Assembly: GCA_963764195.1 (NCBI GenBank)
Contig: CAVXRG010000007.1
Location: 153,445 to 217,444 of the forward strand
Origin: JBDSSS01 sp963764195
Lineage (GTDB): Bacteria > Actinomycetota > Actinomycetes > Actinomycetales > Dermatophilaceae
DNA length: 64,000 bases
Reading direction: 5' to 3'
Shown: positions 46,288-54,666 of the stretch, piece after piece
How the letters are laid out: each line of letters starts with the position of its first letter
Position numbering within the stretch: the stretch's first letter is position 1
The notes under the pieces: generated by a model
Told to the model about the DNA's origin: nothing
What the model saw: only the letters and a program-made list of their open reading frames with translations
The model's database searches: none
Program-made: the position numbers and the translations under genes

Positions 46288-47720
46288 CGGGCCGGCTTTG
46301 GCGCGAGCTGCGGCCGGCGCAGCACGAGGTTGGCGACCGCGAACGCGATGGCGGTCGCCCCGGCCGAGGCGAGGAAGGCCCCGTGCATGCCCGGCACGAA
46401 CCGGCCCGGGACGGCTCCCAGCGCGTAGACGCTGACGATGACCGCGAGGCCGACCGCACCCCCGAGCTGCTGCGTCGTCTGGAGCAGGCCCGAGACGCTG
46501 CCGGCGTGGGCCCGGTCGACCCCGCCGAGCACCGTGACAGTGACCGGCATGAAGACGAGCGCGGCCGAGGCGCCGTTGAGCACGAGCGGACCGAGGAGGT
46601 GCACGGCATACGTGCTCGTCTCGGTGAGCGTGCTCAGCCAGACGAAGCTCGTGACGAGCCCGGCGGTGCCGACGATCATGAGCAGACGGGGACCGACCCG
46701 CGCAACGAGGCGGGCGCTGACCCGCGACATCGCGAAGATCGAGAGGCTGAGCGGGAGGAAGGCCACGCCGGTCGCGACGGGACTGAACCCCAGGACGAGC
46801 TGGAGGTACTGCGTCACGAGGAAGAACGTCGAGAACTGGGCGCCGATGACGAGGGCCATGACGGCGAGCGCCCCGACGCGCTGCCGGTTGCGCACGAGCA
46901 CGGGCGGCAGCAGCGGGTCGCGGACGCGTCCCTCGGTGCGCACGAAGACGGTGATGAGGACGACGCCGAGGACGAAGGCGCCGATCGTCAGCGGTGAGGA
47001 CCAGCCGCGGTCGGGTGCGCTGATGAAGCCGTAGACGACAGAGACGGAGCCGACGGTCGCCGTGACGGCCCCGACGACGTCGAAGTGCCCGGTCCGGCGC
47101 TCGGTCTCGGTGACGAAGCGGCGGGCGAGCACGAGCACGGCGACGCCGATCGGCACGTTGACGAAGAGCGTCCAGTGCCAGCCGACGACGTCGGTGAGGA
47201 TGCCGCCGAGGAGCAGGCCGAGCGAGGCACCGGCCGACGAGACGGCGGTGAAGAGCGCGAGCGCACGGTTGCGGGACGGCTCGTCGGGGGCGCTCGTCGT
47301 CAGCAGGGCCAGCACTCCGGGGGCGGCGAGCGCGGCCCCGACCCCCTGCGCCGTGCGGGCGGCGACGAGCCAGCCCGCGGTCGGCGCGAGGCCACCGAGC
47401 AGGCTCGCGAGGGTGAAGAGGGCCAGGCCCGCCTCGAAGGTGCGCAGCCGGCCGAGGACGTCGCCGAGTCGGCCGCCGAGGAGCAGCAGCCCACCGAAGG
47501 CGAGGGTGTAGGCGTTGAGCACCCACGAGAGCCCGGCCGGGCTGAAGCCGAGGTCGGTCTGGATGTGGGGCAGCGCGACGTTGACGACGGTCGCGTCGAG
47601 CACGAGCATCAGCTGGGCCACGAGGACGATGCCGATCCCGATGCCGGCGCGGCGGGACGAGGCGCCGGGCTTGGCCGCGGTCTGGGTGGCCCGGGTCGTG
47701 GTGCTGGGGGCGGTGGACAT
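46224..47720 (-). CDS. MFS transporter, DHA2 (14-TM) drug-efflux family
   Basis: 498-aa proton-driven exporter. Motif D1 LDATVVNVALPHIQTDL after helix 1, motif A LGGRLGDVLGRLR, motif C GVLALLTTSAPDE/ GASLGLLLGGIL, typical of DHA2 (EmrB/QacA) proteins with 14 helices. The stop lies in a 93-bp duplicated unit. ATG 47720. Divergent from a TetR regulator with two palindromic sites between them; likely its target. Substrate unknown. Confidence 0.92.
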   Translation of the reverse strand: MSTAPSTTTRATQTAAKPGASSRRAGIGIGIVLVAQLMLVLDATVVNVALPHIQTDLGFSPAGLSWVLNAYTLAFGGLLLLGGRLGDVLGRLRTFEAGLALFTLASLLGGLAPTAGWLVAARTAQGVGAALAAPGVLALLTTSAPDEPSRNRALALFTAVSSAGASLGLLLGGILTDVVGWHWTLFVNVPIGVAVLVLARRFVTETERRTGHFDVVGAVTATVGSVSVVYGFISAPDRGWSSPLTIGAFVLGVVLITVFVRTEGRVRDPLLPPVLVRNRQRVGALAVMALVIGAQFSTFFLVTQYLQLVLGFSPVATGVAFLPLSLSIFAMSRVSARLVARVGPRLLMIVGTAGLVTSFVWLSTLTETSTYAVHLLGPLVLNGASAALVFMPVTVTVLGGVDRAHAGSVSGLLQTTQQLGGAVGLAVIVSVYALGAVPGRFVPGMHGAFLASAGATAIAFAVANLVLRRPQLAPKPAREDQAADQSARGVVLAAPAAD

Positions 47721-47728
47721 GGGGCGCC

Positions 47729-47944
47729 TCAGGGGGTCGGGTCGGAGGGGGCGGCCGCGGGGGTCGCCCCCTCGAAGGTCATCGGGATGAAGGCGCTGGC
47801 GCGGTGGCGGACGGGGGTGTCGCCCTCGTGGTGCGGGTGGGGCAGCGGGGCGCGCGTCGCGGCGGCGCGGCGAGCCATGTCGAGGCGCAGCGCCGTCCGG
47901 GTCGGGCGCAGCGTCGGGCGGGGGTTGCGGGTGGTCGGTGTCAT
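47729..47944 (-). CDS. Possible small ORF upstream of the DHA2 transporter
   Basis: 71 codons from ATG 47944, ending 9 bp before the transporter start. Basic N-terminus (MTPTTRNPRPTLRPTRTALRL), then LPHPHHEGD and FIPMTFEGATP. No domain recognised and little beyond the open frame supports it, though it lies in the likely transcript of the transporter. The remaining 340-bp divergent gap holds only the operators. Confidence 0.3.
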   Translation of the reverse strand: MTPTTRNPRPTLRPTRTALRLDMARRAAATRAPLPHPHHEGDTPVRHRASAFIPMTFEGATPAAAPSDPTP

Positions 47945-47986
47945 CGGTGCCGGGCTCCTCGATCGTGCTCATCGGCGGTACAGTTA

Positions 47987-48003
47987 ACGGAGAAACACTC
48001 CGG
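47987..48003. promoter_or_regulatory. Candidate TetR operator O1
   Basis: ACGGAG-AAACA-CTCCGG, an imperfect palindrome with the same half-sites as the one 36 bp downstream. A TACAGT hexamer lies just upstream (47979-47984). Confidence 0.5.
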
Positions 48004-48022
48004 TTCTACGAAGACCCACCAT

Positions 48023-48039
48023 ACGGAGACGATCTCCGT
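48023..48039. promoter_or_regulatory. Candidate TetR operator O2
   Basis: ACGGAGA-CGA-TCTCCGT, a perfect 7-bp-arm palindrome 21 bp before the regulator ATG. With O1 it lies in the divergent gap between the DHA2 transporter and the TetR gene, the expected place for joint control. Confidence 0.62.
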
Positions 48040-48060
48040 TTAGCAAGGAGAGCTGTCCCG

Positions 48061-48732
48061 ATGCCTGCCGACGCCAGTGAGGTGACGATGGAACGGTCCC
48101 CCGAAAGCCTTGCCGCACAGGCGGTTCCGGACGACGCTTCCCTTGCGGACGGCGCGACTGAGGCGCCCCGTCCGATGCGCGCCGACGCCCGGCGCAACTA
48201 CGACAAGATCCTCGCGACGGCTCGGATCGTCTTCACCGAGCGCGGCACCGACGCCTCGCTCGACGACATCGCGAAGCGTGCGGGCGTGGGCCCCGGCACG
48301 CTCTACCGCCACTTCCCCACCCGGGAGGCGCTCGTCGACGCCCTGATGAAGGACTGGACCGACCGGGTGACGGCCGACGCCGACGCCGCCATCGCGACCG
48401 GCCTGCCGGCCCGGGAGATGCTGACGGCGTGGTTCGACCAGTTCGTCGACCACATCACCCTGCACCGCGGTGCGGCCACCAAGATCGCCGCCGCGATGGA
48501 CGACCCCGCCTCCCCGATGTACCGCAAGTGCCGGGTGATGGCCGACGCGAACCGCCGTGTCGTGGCGCACCTCAGCGAGCGCGGTGACCTGCGACCCGGA
48601 GTCGACGCCGTCAACGTCATGCGCCTCGTGAGCGGCGTCGCGAGCGTCGCCGACGCGAGCGCCGCCGAGATCGACGTCGCTCCGATGCTCGGCGTGGTCG
48701 TCGACGGCCTCGTCGCCAGCCCCGGCGACTGA
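48061..48732 (+). CDS. TetR/AcrR family transcriptional regulator
   Basis: 223 aa. An unusual ~40-residue N-terminal extension (acidic, Ala/Pro-rich) precedes the HTH: ARRNYDKILATARIVFTERGTDASLDDIAKRAGVGPGTLYRHFPTREALV pattern at ~42-92 (helix 3 GPGTLYRHF). The C-terminal domain is of the SbtR-like group (TKIAAAMDDPASPMY). ATG 48061 behind AAGGAG; starting at the second in-frame Met would shorten the extension. Likely repressor of the divergent DHA2 exporter. Confidence 0.88.
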   Translation: MPADASEVTMERSPESLAAQAVPDDASLADGATEAPRPMRADARRNYDKILATARIVFTERGTDASLDDIAKRAGVGPGTLYRHFPTREALVDALMKDWTDRVTADADAAIATGLPAREMLTAWFDQFVDHITLHRGAATKIAAAMDDPASPMYRKCRVMADANRRVVAHLSERGDLRPGVDAVNVMRLVSGVASVADASAAEIDVAPMLGVVVDGLVASPGD

Positions 48733-48789
48733 CCGGCGACCGACCTCCCGACCCGACCGCCGGACCGGCCGCCCGACCCAGACGGCAGG

Positions 48790-49722
48790 ATGGCCGGCAT
48801 GGACCTGCACCTGTTCACCGAGCCCCAGCAGGGCGCCACCTACGACGACCTGCTCGCCGTGGCCCGCGCCGCGGAGGAGCTGGGCTTCGACGGCTTCTTC
48901 CGCTCCGACCACTACCTGCACATGAGCGGGGACGGTGGAGCCGGCCCGACCGACGCCTGGACGACGCTCGCCGGCCTCGCCCGAGAGACGACGCGGATCC
49001 GCCTGGGCACCCTCGTCACGCCGGCGACCTTCCGGCTGCCCGGCCCCCTCGCCGTCCAGGTCGCGGGCGTCGACCGGATGAGCGGTGGACGCGTCGACCT
49101 CGGGCTCGGCGCGGGGTGGTTCGCGGCCGAGCACACGGCATACGGCATCCCCTTCCCGGAGGTCGCCGAGCGCTTCGACCGCTTCGAGGAGCAGCTCGCC
49201 GTCATCACCGGGATGTGGCGCACCGAGGTCGGGCAGACCTTCTCCCACCCCGGGCCGCACTACCCCGTCGTCGACTCCCCCGCGCTCGCCAAGCCGGCCC
49301 AGCCCGGCGGGGCCCCGATCATCATCGGGGGCGGCGGGAAGCGGCGGACCCCGGCGCTCGCCGCGAGGTATGCCGCTGAGTTCAACGCCGGTTTCGTCGA
49401 CCCGGCCCGCACGCGGTCCCTCTTCGAGCGCGCCGGTGACGCGTGCGAGGCGATCGGCCGTCCACGGGCGGACCTACGCACGTCCGCAGCCCAGGTCGTC
49501 TGCCTCGGTCGCGACGACGCCACGCTCCAGCGCCGCGCCGACGCGATGGGTCGAGACCTCGCCGAGCTGCGTGAGAACGGTCTGGCCGGCACGCCGGACG
49601 AGGTGCGCGAGCGGCTCGCGGCGTTCGCCGACGTCGGCGCCGACCGGATGTACCTGCAGGTGCTCGACCTGTCCGACCTCGACCACCTCGCCGACATCGC
49701 CGACGCCCTGATCCGCTCCTGA
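48790..49722 (+). CDS. LLM-class F420-dependent oxidoreductase
   Basis: 310-aa TIM-barrel enzyme of the luciferase-like family that uses F420 (TIGR03560 type). Seen: LGFDGFFRSDHYLHM (substrate/F420 pocket), TTRIRLGTLVTPATFRLPGPLAVQVAGVDRMSGGRVDLGLGAGW pattern, IIIGGGGKRRTPALAARYA. ATG 48790 or the ATG three codons later. Stands downstream of the TetR gene (57 nt) but is probably an independent gene. Substrate unknown. Confidence 0.85.
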   Translation: MAGMDLHLFTEPQQGATYDDLLAVARAAEELGFDGFFRSDHYLHMSGDGGAGPTDAWTTLAGLARETTRIRLGTLVTPATFRLPGPLAVQVAGVDRMSGGRVDLGLGAGWFAAEHTAYGIPFPEVAERFDRFEEQLAVITGMWRTEVGQTFSHPGPHYPVVDSPALAKPAQPGGAPIIIGGGGKRRTPALAARYAAEFNAGFVDPARTRSLFERAGDACEAIGRPRADLRTSAAQVVCLGRDDATLQRRADAMGRDLAELRENGLAGTPDEVRERLAAFADVGADRMYLQVLDLSDLDHLADIADALIRS

Positions 49723-49743
49723 CCCCACCCTCCCCCCAATCTC

Positions 49744-49796
49744 GTCGAGTGCCCAGTTCCGCCCGCCGCCGGTCCGGAAGAAAGTGGGCACTCGAC
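49744..49796. repeat. GTCGAG-family inverted repeat, copy 6
   Basis: GTCGAGTGCCCAGTTC (49744-49759) and GAAAGTGGGCACTCGAC (49780-49796), loop CGCCCGCCGCCGGTCCG-like. The gap 49723-49924 contains this copy, copy 7 and the marR promoter. Confidence 0.85.
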
Positions 49797-49805
49797 GCTG
49801 ATCTC

Positions 49806-49859
49806 GTCGAGTGGGCACTTTCGCCCGCAACCCGCCCCGGAACAAAGTGCCCACTCGAC
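49806..49859. repeat. GTCGAG-family inverted repeat, copy 7
   Basis: GTCGAGTGGGCACTTTC (49806-49822) and CAAAGTGCCCACTCGAC (49843-49859) are complementary over 16 of 17 positions. Confidence 0.88.
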
Positions 49860-49887
49860 GGGGCGGGGGGGCGAGGGTGGTGCGGAG

Positions 49888-49916
49888 TTGCATTGCATAG
49901 GTTGTCTATGTAAATT
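49888..49916 (+). promoter_or_regulatory. marR promoter with overlapping operator
   Basis: TTGCAT (-35, 49888-49893) and TAAATT (-10, 49911-49916) are 17 bp apart, and the GTG at 49925 is 8 nt after the -10 (leaderless). TTGCATAG-GTTGT-CTATGTAA (49893-49913) is a near-perfect palindrome filling the spacer, ideally placed for autorepression by the MarR protein. Confidence 0.65.
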
Positions 49917-49924
49917 GCTTCCTC

Positions 49925-50401
49925 GTGACCGAACCGACGACCCTGGGCAACGACCTGCTGCGCTCGGCCGCCCGCCTCAGCCGGTGGGCCAGCCGCAACG
50001 CCTCGTTCGACGTGCCCTTCGCGCAGGCCCGACTGCTCGCCCTGCTCGACGAGCTCGGCCCCTCCCGGGTCAGCGCCCTCGCCGCGGCCGACCACAGCAG
50101 CCAGCCGACCGTCACGGCCCAGGTGCAGCGGCTCGACGCCGCCGGCTGGATCAGCCGTTCCACGGACCCCGCCGACGCCCGGGCCAGCGTCATCGCGCTC
50201 AGCGACGACGGCCGCGCGGCGCTCGCCCGGGTCCGCGAGGCGCGTCTCGCCGCCCTCGCCCCGGCCCTCGACCAGCTCGACGAGCCCGCTCTCGAGCGAG
50301 TCAGGGTCGCCGTCGAGGTGCTCGACGACCTGCTCGCGCTCGCGGCCGGCAGCACCCCCAGCACCAGCACGACCACCCCCAGCACGACCACCACCCCCTG
50401 A
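49925..50401 (+). CDS. MarR family transcriptional regulator
   Basis: 158 aa. Winged-helix domain: FAQARLLALLDELGP, VSALAAADHSSQPTVTAQVQRLDAAGWI (recognition helix QPTVTAQVQRL) and the wing STDPADARASVIALSDDGR. A Ser/Thr-rich tail (STPSTSTTTPSTTTTP) of ~16 residues ends the protein. It likely represses itself and the MFS gene 8 nt downstream. Ligand unknown. Confidence 0.9.
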   Translation: MTEPTTLGNDLLRSAARLSRWASRNASFDVPFAQARLLALLDELGPSRVSALAAADHSSQPTVTAQVQRLDAAGWISRSTDPADARASVIALSDDGRAALARVREARLAALAPALDQLDEPALERVRVAVEVLDDLLALAAGSTPSTSTTTPSTTTTP

Positions 50402-50409
50402 GAGGACCG

Positions 50410-51633
50410 ATGCCCACCATGTGGCGCCAACCCAAGACCGTCTGGTCGATCGCCTTCGCCTGCGTGATCTCCTTCATGGGGATCGGCCTCGTCGACCCCA
50501 TCCTCAAGCCGATCGCCGACGAGCTCGGCGCCGGCCCGTCGCAGGTCTCGCTGCTCTTCACCAGCTATCTCGCCGTGATGGGCGTGGCCATGCTCGGCAC
50601 CGGATGGGTGAGCAGCCGCGTCGGCGCGAAGCGCACGCTGCTGCTCGGTCTCGCCCTCATCATCGTCGGGGCCGGTCTCGCCGGCAGCCAGGACACCGTC
50701 GGCGGCATCGTCGCCTTCCGCGCCCTGTGGGGCCTCGGCAACGCCCTGTTCATCGCGACCGCCCTCGCCACCATCGTCAACGCTGCGGCCGGCTCGGTGA
50801 AGCAGGCGATCATCCTCTACGAGGCCGCGCTCGGCGTCGGCATCGCCACCGGGCCGCTGCTCGGCGGCTGGCTCGGCGGCATCTCCTGGCACTGGCCCTT
50901 CTTCGGCGTCGCCATCCTCATGGCTGTCGCCTTCATCGCCACGGTGACGACGCTGCCCGCTACGCCCCGCCCCGAGCACACGACGTCGCTCTCGGCGCCC
51001 CTGCGCGCGCTCGGTCACCGCGGCCTGCTCACCGTGGGCATCACCGCCCTGCTCTACAACTTCGGCTTCTTCACGCTGCTCGCCTTCACCCCGTTCCCGC
51101 TCGGCCTCGGGGCCCACGAGATCGGCTTCATCTTCTTCGGCTGGGGCCTGCTGCTCGCGATCACGTCCGTCTTCGTCGCCCCCGTCGTCCAGCGCCGCTT
51201 CGGCACCCTGCCCGGCATCGTCGGTGCGCTGCTCGGCTTCGCCGTCATCCTCGCCGTCATGGCGGTCGGCACCGAGAGCAAGCCGGTCCTCATCGTCGGC
51301 GTCGTGCTGTCGGGCGCCTTCCTCGGCATCAACAACACGCTCATCACCGAGACGGTCATGAAGGTCTCCCCCGTCGAGCGCGGCGTCGCCTCATCGGCCT
51401 ACAGCTTCGTCCGCTTCAGCGGCGGCGCCGTCGCGCCGTGGCTCGCAGGCACGCTCGGCGAGAAGTCGATCCACCTGCCCTTCTGGGTCGGCTCCGGTGC
51501 CGTCGTCCTCGCCGTGCTCGTGCTGCTCACCGCACGGCACACGGTCCGGGCCCTCGACGACGAGGCCGACCACGGCGTGGAGCCGGTCGGGTCCCGCTCC
51601 GAGGCCGAGGCCGTCACCGTCGGCGACGCCTGA
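50410..51633 (+). CDS. MFS transporter (12-TM, DHA1-like efflux)
   Basis: 407 aa with 12 predicted helices. VSSRVGAKRTLLLG (motif A, GxxxDRxGxR(K) variant) between helices 2 and 3, FIATALATIVNAAAG, GPLLGGWLGG (motif C-like). A charged C-terminus (DDEADHGVEP) is cytosolic. Preceded by AGAGGACCG and coupled to marR (8-nt gap), so it is probably the regulated exporter. Substrate unknown. Confidence 0.9.
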   Translation: MPTMWRQPKTVWSIAFACVISFMGIGLVDPILKPIADELGAGPSQVSLLFTSYLAVMGVAMLGTGWVSSRVGAKRTLLLGLALIIVGAGLAGSQDTVGGIVAFRALWGLGNALFIATALATIVNAAAGSVKQAIILYEAALGVGIATGPLLGGWLGGISWHWPFFGVAILMAVAFIATVTTLPATPRPEHTTSLSAPLRALGHRGLLTVGITALLYNFGFFTLLAFTPFPLGLGAHEIGFIFFGWGLLLAITSVFVAPVVQRRFGTLPGIVGALLGFAVILAVMAVGTESKPVLIVGVVLSGAFLGINNTLITETVMKVSPVERGVASSAYSFVRFSGGAVAPWLAGTLGEKSIHLPFWVGSGAVVLAVLVLLTARHTVRALDDEADHGVEPVGSRSEAEAVTVGDA

Positions 51634-51652
51634 GCCCTCTACTCCGCCGCCG

Positions 51653-52981
51653 TCAGTGGAAGCTGACCGACCGGCCGGCCCGGACCGCGGCATAGCCGTC
51701 CGGGTCGGCCGCGAGGGCCGCCTGGCGGGCACGCCGGCGGTAGCGCAGGACCTGGACGAGGCCGAGGGCCCAGACGGGGTACTGCACCGTCATCGCGGCC
51801 CGGAAGGCGTCGACGTCCCACGTGGAGGGCCCCCCGGGCGCAGCCCGGTCGAGGACGACACCGACGAGCGCGACCGCCGTGAGGGTGGCAAGGAAGCCAC
51901 CCGTGTTGACGATCCCCGAGGCGCTCCCGATACGGGTCGGCGGGTTGAACGTCCGGGCCAGGTCGAAGCCGATCATCGAGCCCGGACCGCCCGTCGCGAT
52001 GATGACGACGAGGGCGACGAGCAGCCACAGGGGCGCTCGTCCGGGCCAGAGCAGGACCACCGTCCAGGCCGTCATGGCGGCCGCGACGATGCCGAGGACG
52101 AGGGTGCTCCGCGAGAAGGGGTAGCGGGACGTCAGGGTGCCGATCACGGGGCTCGCCACGATCGACGTGCCCGTCATCACCATCAGCATCACGCTCGCCG
52201 CGAAGGGTGAGAGCCCTTGCCCCGCAACGAGGAACGGGAAACCCCACAGCATGGTGAACATGTTGGCCGAGAACTGCGACGTGAAGTGCGACCACAGGCC
52301 GAGCCGGGTTCCCGGGACGAGCCACGCCGCCTTGAGGGTCCGCCCCAGGGCCCTCAGCTTGAGCTCGTCACGGTGCTGGTCGGCATACGGGCTGTCCTTG
52401 ACGAAGACGACGAGCAGCACACCGGTGATGACCCCGAAGGACGCGGCGACGGCATACGACGGGGTCCAGCCGAAGTGCGCCAGCGACGCCGCGAGCGGGC
52501 CCGCCGCCGCGATGGCGCCGAGCTGGCCGAGCAGGCCGGTCAGCTGCGTCACCATCGGCGTGCGCCGTGGGGTGAACCACAGGGCGGCGAGGCGCAGCAC
52601 GGCGATGAAGACCATCGCGTCGCCCATCCCGAGCAGCACCCGGCAGGCCAGCGCGGCGGCATACGTGTCGACGAAGGCGAAGCCGAGCTGGGCGGCCGTG
52701 AGGAGCGTCAGCCCGACCCCGAGCATCCGCTTCGAGCCGTAACGGTCGAGCAGCGCGCCGACCGGCAGCTGCATGAGGGCGTAGACGAGCACCTGCAGGA
52801 TCGTGAAGGTCGACAGCTGCGAGCTGCTGATGCCGAAGCGGTCAGCCGCCTCGAGGCCCGCGACGCCGAGGGAGGTGCGGTGGAAGACCGCGAGCACGTA
52901 GACGGAGATCGCGGCGCCCCACACCGTCCAGGCCCGCCGCCCGTCGAGCGCGTGGCGGGGGTGGTCGGGCGAGGGGGTCAT
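51653..52981 (-). CDS. MFS transporter (nitrate/phthalate-type fold)
   Basis: 442 aa, 12 helices. YVLAVFHRTSLGVAGLEAADRFGIS at helix 1, LLDRYGSKRMLGVG (motif A), and FNPPTRIGSASGIVNTGGFLATL near helix 11, a pattern seen in ACS/nitrate-type and pyrimidine/hexuronate MFS proteins. Cytosolic tail RRRARQAAL. Convergent with the preceding MFS gene (19-bp gap). Substrate unknown. Confidence 0.88.
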   Translation of the reverse strand: MTPSPDHPRHALDGRRAWTVWGAAISVYVLAVFHRTSLGVAGLEAADRFGISSSQLSTFTILQVLVYALMQLPVGALLDRYGSKRMLGVGLTLLTAAQLGFAFVDTYAAALACRVLLGMGDAMVFIAVLRLAALWFTPRRTPMVTQLTGLLGQLGAIAAAGPLAASLAHFGWTPSYAVAASFGVITGVLLVVFVKDSPYADQHRDELKLRALGRTLKAAWLVPGTRLGLWSHFTSQFSANMFTMLWGFPFLVAGQGLSPFAASVMLMVMTGTSIVASPVIGTLTSRYPFSRSTLVLGIVAAAMTAWTVVLLWPGRAPLWLLVALVVIIATGGPGSMIGFDLARTFNPPTRIGSASGIVNTGGFLATLTAVALVGVVLDRAAPGGPSTWDVDAFRAAMTVQYPVWALGLVQVLRYRRRARQAALAADPDGYAAVRAGRSVSFH

Positions 52982-53025
52982 GCCGTTCTCTCAGCTCTCG
53001 TGCGGGTGGTGCGTGCGCTCGCGGA

Positions 53026-54465
53026 TCAGACCCGGGTCGTCGGGATGTTCTTCGTCGGCGGCGCCTTGGGGACGCAGTCGACGATGGCCGCCGCCACCTT
53101 CTTGCTCATGTCCGGGTGGAAGACGCTGGGGATGATGTAGTTGGGGTTGAGCTGCTCGTCGGTGACGACGGACGCGATCGCGTCGGCGGCCCGGATCAGC
53201 ATCTCCGTCGTGACATCGGTCGCGCGGGCGTCGAGCAGGCCCCGGAAGACACCGGGGAAGGCGAGCACGTTGTTGATCTGGTTGGGGTAGTCGCTGCGGC
53301 CGCTCGCGATGACGGTCGCGTGCTGGGTCGCGAGGTAGATGTCGACCTCGGGGTCGGGGTTGGCGAGGGCGAAGACGATCCGCTTCTCGGCCATCTCGTC
53401 GATCCACTCGGGCTTGAGCACGCCCGGCGCGCTGACCCCGATGAACACGTCGGCGCCCTGCAGACCGTCCCGGAGTGTGCCGGTGAGGCCGCGCGGGTTC
53501 GTCTGGTCCGCCAACGACTTCCACGCCGGCGTGAGGCTCTCGTCGTCCTTGTTGAGCAGGCCGATCCGGTCGGAGACGGTGACGTCGACCGCGCCGGCCG
53601 CGATGAGCAGCTGGACGATGGCCGAGCCGGCCGCACCTCCACCGGAGACGATGATCCGTGCCTCGGCCAGCGGCTTGTCGATGCAGCGGAGCGCGTTCTT
53701 CAGGGCTGCGAGCACGACGATGGCCGTGCCGTGCTGGTCGTCGTGGAAGACGGGGATCGACAGGCGCTCACGCAGCTTGGCCTCGACCTCGAAGCAGCGC
53801 GGCGCGGCGATGTCCTCGAGGTTGATGCCACCGAAGCCCGGCGCGATGAGCTCGACGGTCCGCACGATCTCGTCGACGTCGGTCGTGTCGATGCAGATCG
53901 GCCACGCGTCGATGTCGGCGAACCGCTTGAAGAGGGCCGCCTTGCCCTCCATGACCGGCAGCGCCGCCATCGGTCCGATGTTGCCGAGCCCGAGGACCGC
54001 GGAGCCGTCGGTGACGACGGCCACGGAGTTGCCCTTGATCGTGAGGCGGGGCACGTCCTCGGGGTGCTCGAAGAGCGCCTGGCTGACCCGGCCGACACCC
54101 GGCGTGTACGCCATGGCGAGGTCCTGGCGGTTGCGCAGGTTGACCTTGGACTCGACACTGATCTTGCCGCCGAGGTGGAGCAGGAAGACGCGGTCGCTGA
54201 CCTTGTGCACCCGGACCCCGTCGAGGGTCTCGATGGCCTCGACGACCTCGTTGGCGTGGTCCGCGTCGGAGGCGGAGCAGGTGAGGTCGATGACGAGCCG
54301 GTCGGGGTGCGAGTCGACGATGTCGAGCGCCGTCGTGATGCCGCCGCTCTCGGCCACCTTGACGGCGAGCGCCCCGATCACCGCCGGGTCGGTGCCGGCA
54401 TGGATCCGGACCGTGATCGAGTAGGACGCGGTGGTGGCTCGGGCACGCTGGATGGACTCAGTCAC
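53026..54465 (-). CDS. NAD-dependent malic enzyme with N-terminal ACT domain
   Basis: 479 aa, oxidative decarboxylation of malate to pyruvate. Residues ~15-90 form an ACT-like ligand domain (SITVRIHAGTDPAVIGALAVKVAESGG, split), absent from classic short malic enzymes. Catalytic part: YTPGVGRVSQA (Tyr), TDGSAVLGLGNIG, ALPVMEGKAALFKRFADIDAWPI, GINLEDIAAPRCFEVE, FHDDQHGTA and NAD-binding GGGAAG. GTG 54465 behind GGAGG. The ACT domain suggests feedback by an amino acid or nucleotide. Confidence 0.92.
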   Translation of the reverse strand: MTESIQRARATTASYSITVRIHAGTDPAVIGALAVKVAESGGITTALDIVDSHPDRLVIDLTCSASDADHANEVVEAIETLDGVRVHKVSDRVFLLHLGGKISVESKVNLRNRQDLAMAYTPGVGRVSQALFEHPEDVPRLTIKGNSVAVVTDGSAVLGLGNIGPMAALPVMEGKAALFKRFADIDAWPICIDTTDVDEIVRTVELIAPGFGGINLEDIAAPRCFEVEAKLRERLSIPVFHDDQHGTAIVVLAALKNALRCIDKPLAEARIIVSGGGAAGSAIVQLLIAAGAVDVTVSDRIGLLNKDDESLTPAWKSLADQTNPRGLTGTLRDGLQGADVFIGVSAPGVLKPEWIDEMAEKRIVFALANPDPEVDIYLATQHATVIASGRSDYPNQINNVLAFPGVFRGLLDARATDVTTEMLIRAADAIASVVTDEQLNPNYIIPSVFHPDMSKKVAAAIVDCVPKAPPTKNIPTTRV

Positions 54466-54666
54466 CGGCAGATCCTCCCACGCCGCGACCCCGATCGCGC
54501 ACCCGTCCACGGACCCACCGGTAACCCTCGCCTCCCCCGCGGACCGCCCCGGGGTATGCCGTTGTCCCCGCCCCGCGGGGCGAGCGCAGGGCTCCCGACG
54601 GGCTGGACGGCATACCTCCCCGGTGGCGTCCCGGCGACGCCCAGACCGGTCGGTCACACTGACCCC

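Noticed and set aside
49744..49859. Short CRISPR-like array of repeated arms
   Set aside because: The repeats are inverted pairs with hairpin geometry, few in number, scattered through the genome and without cas genes.
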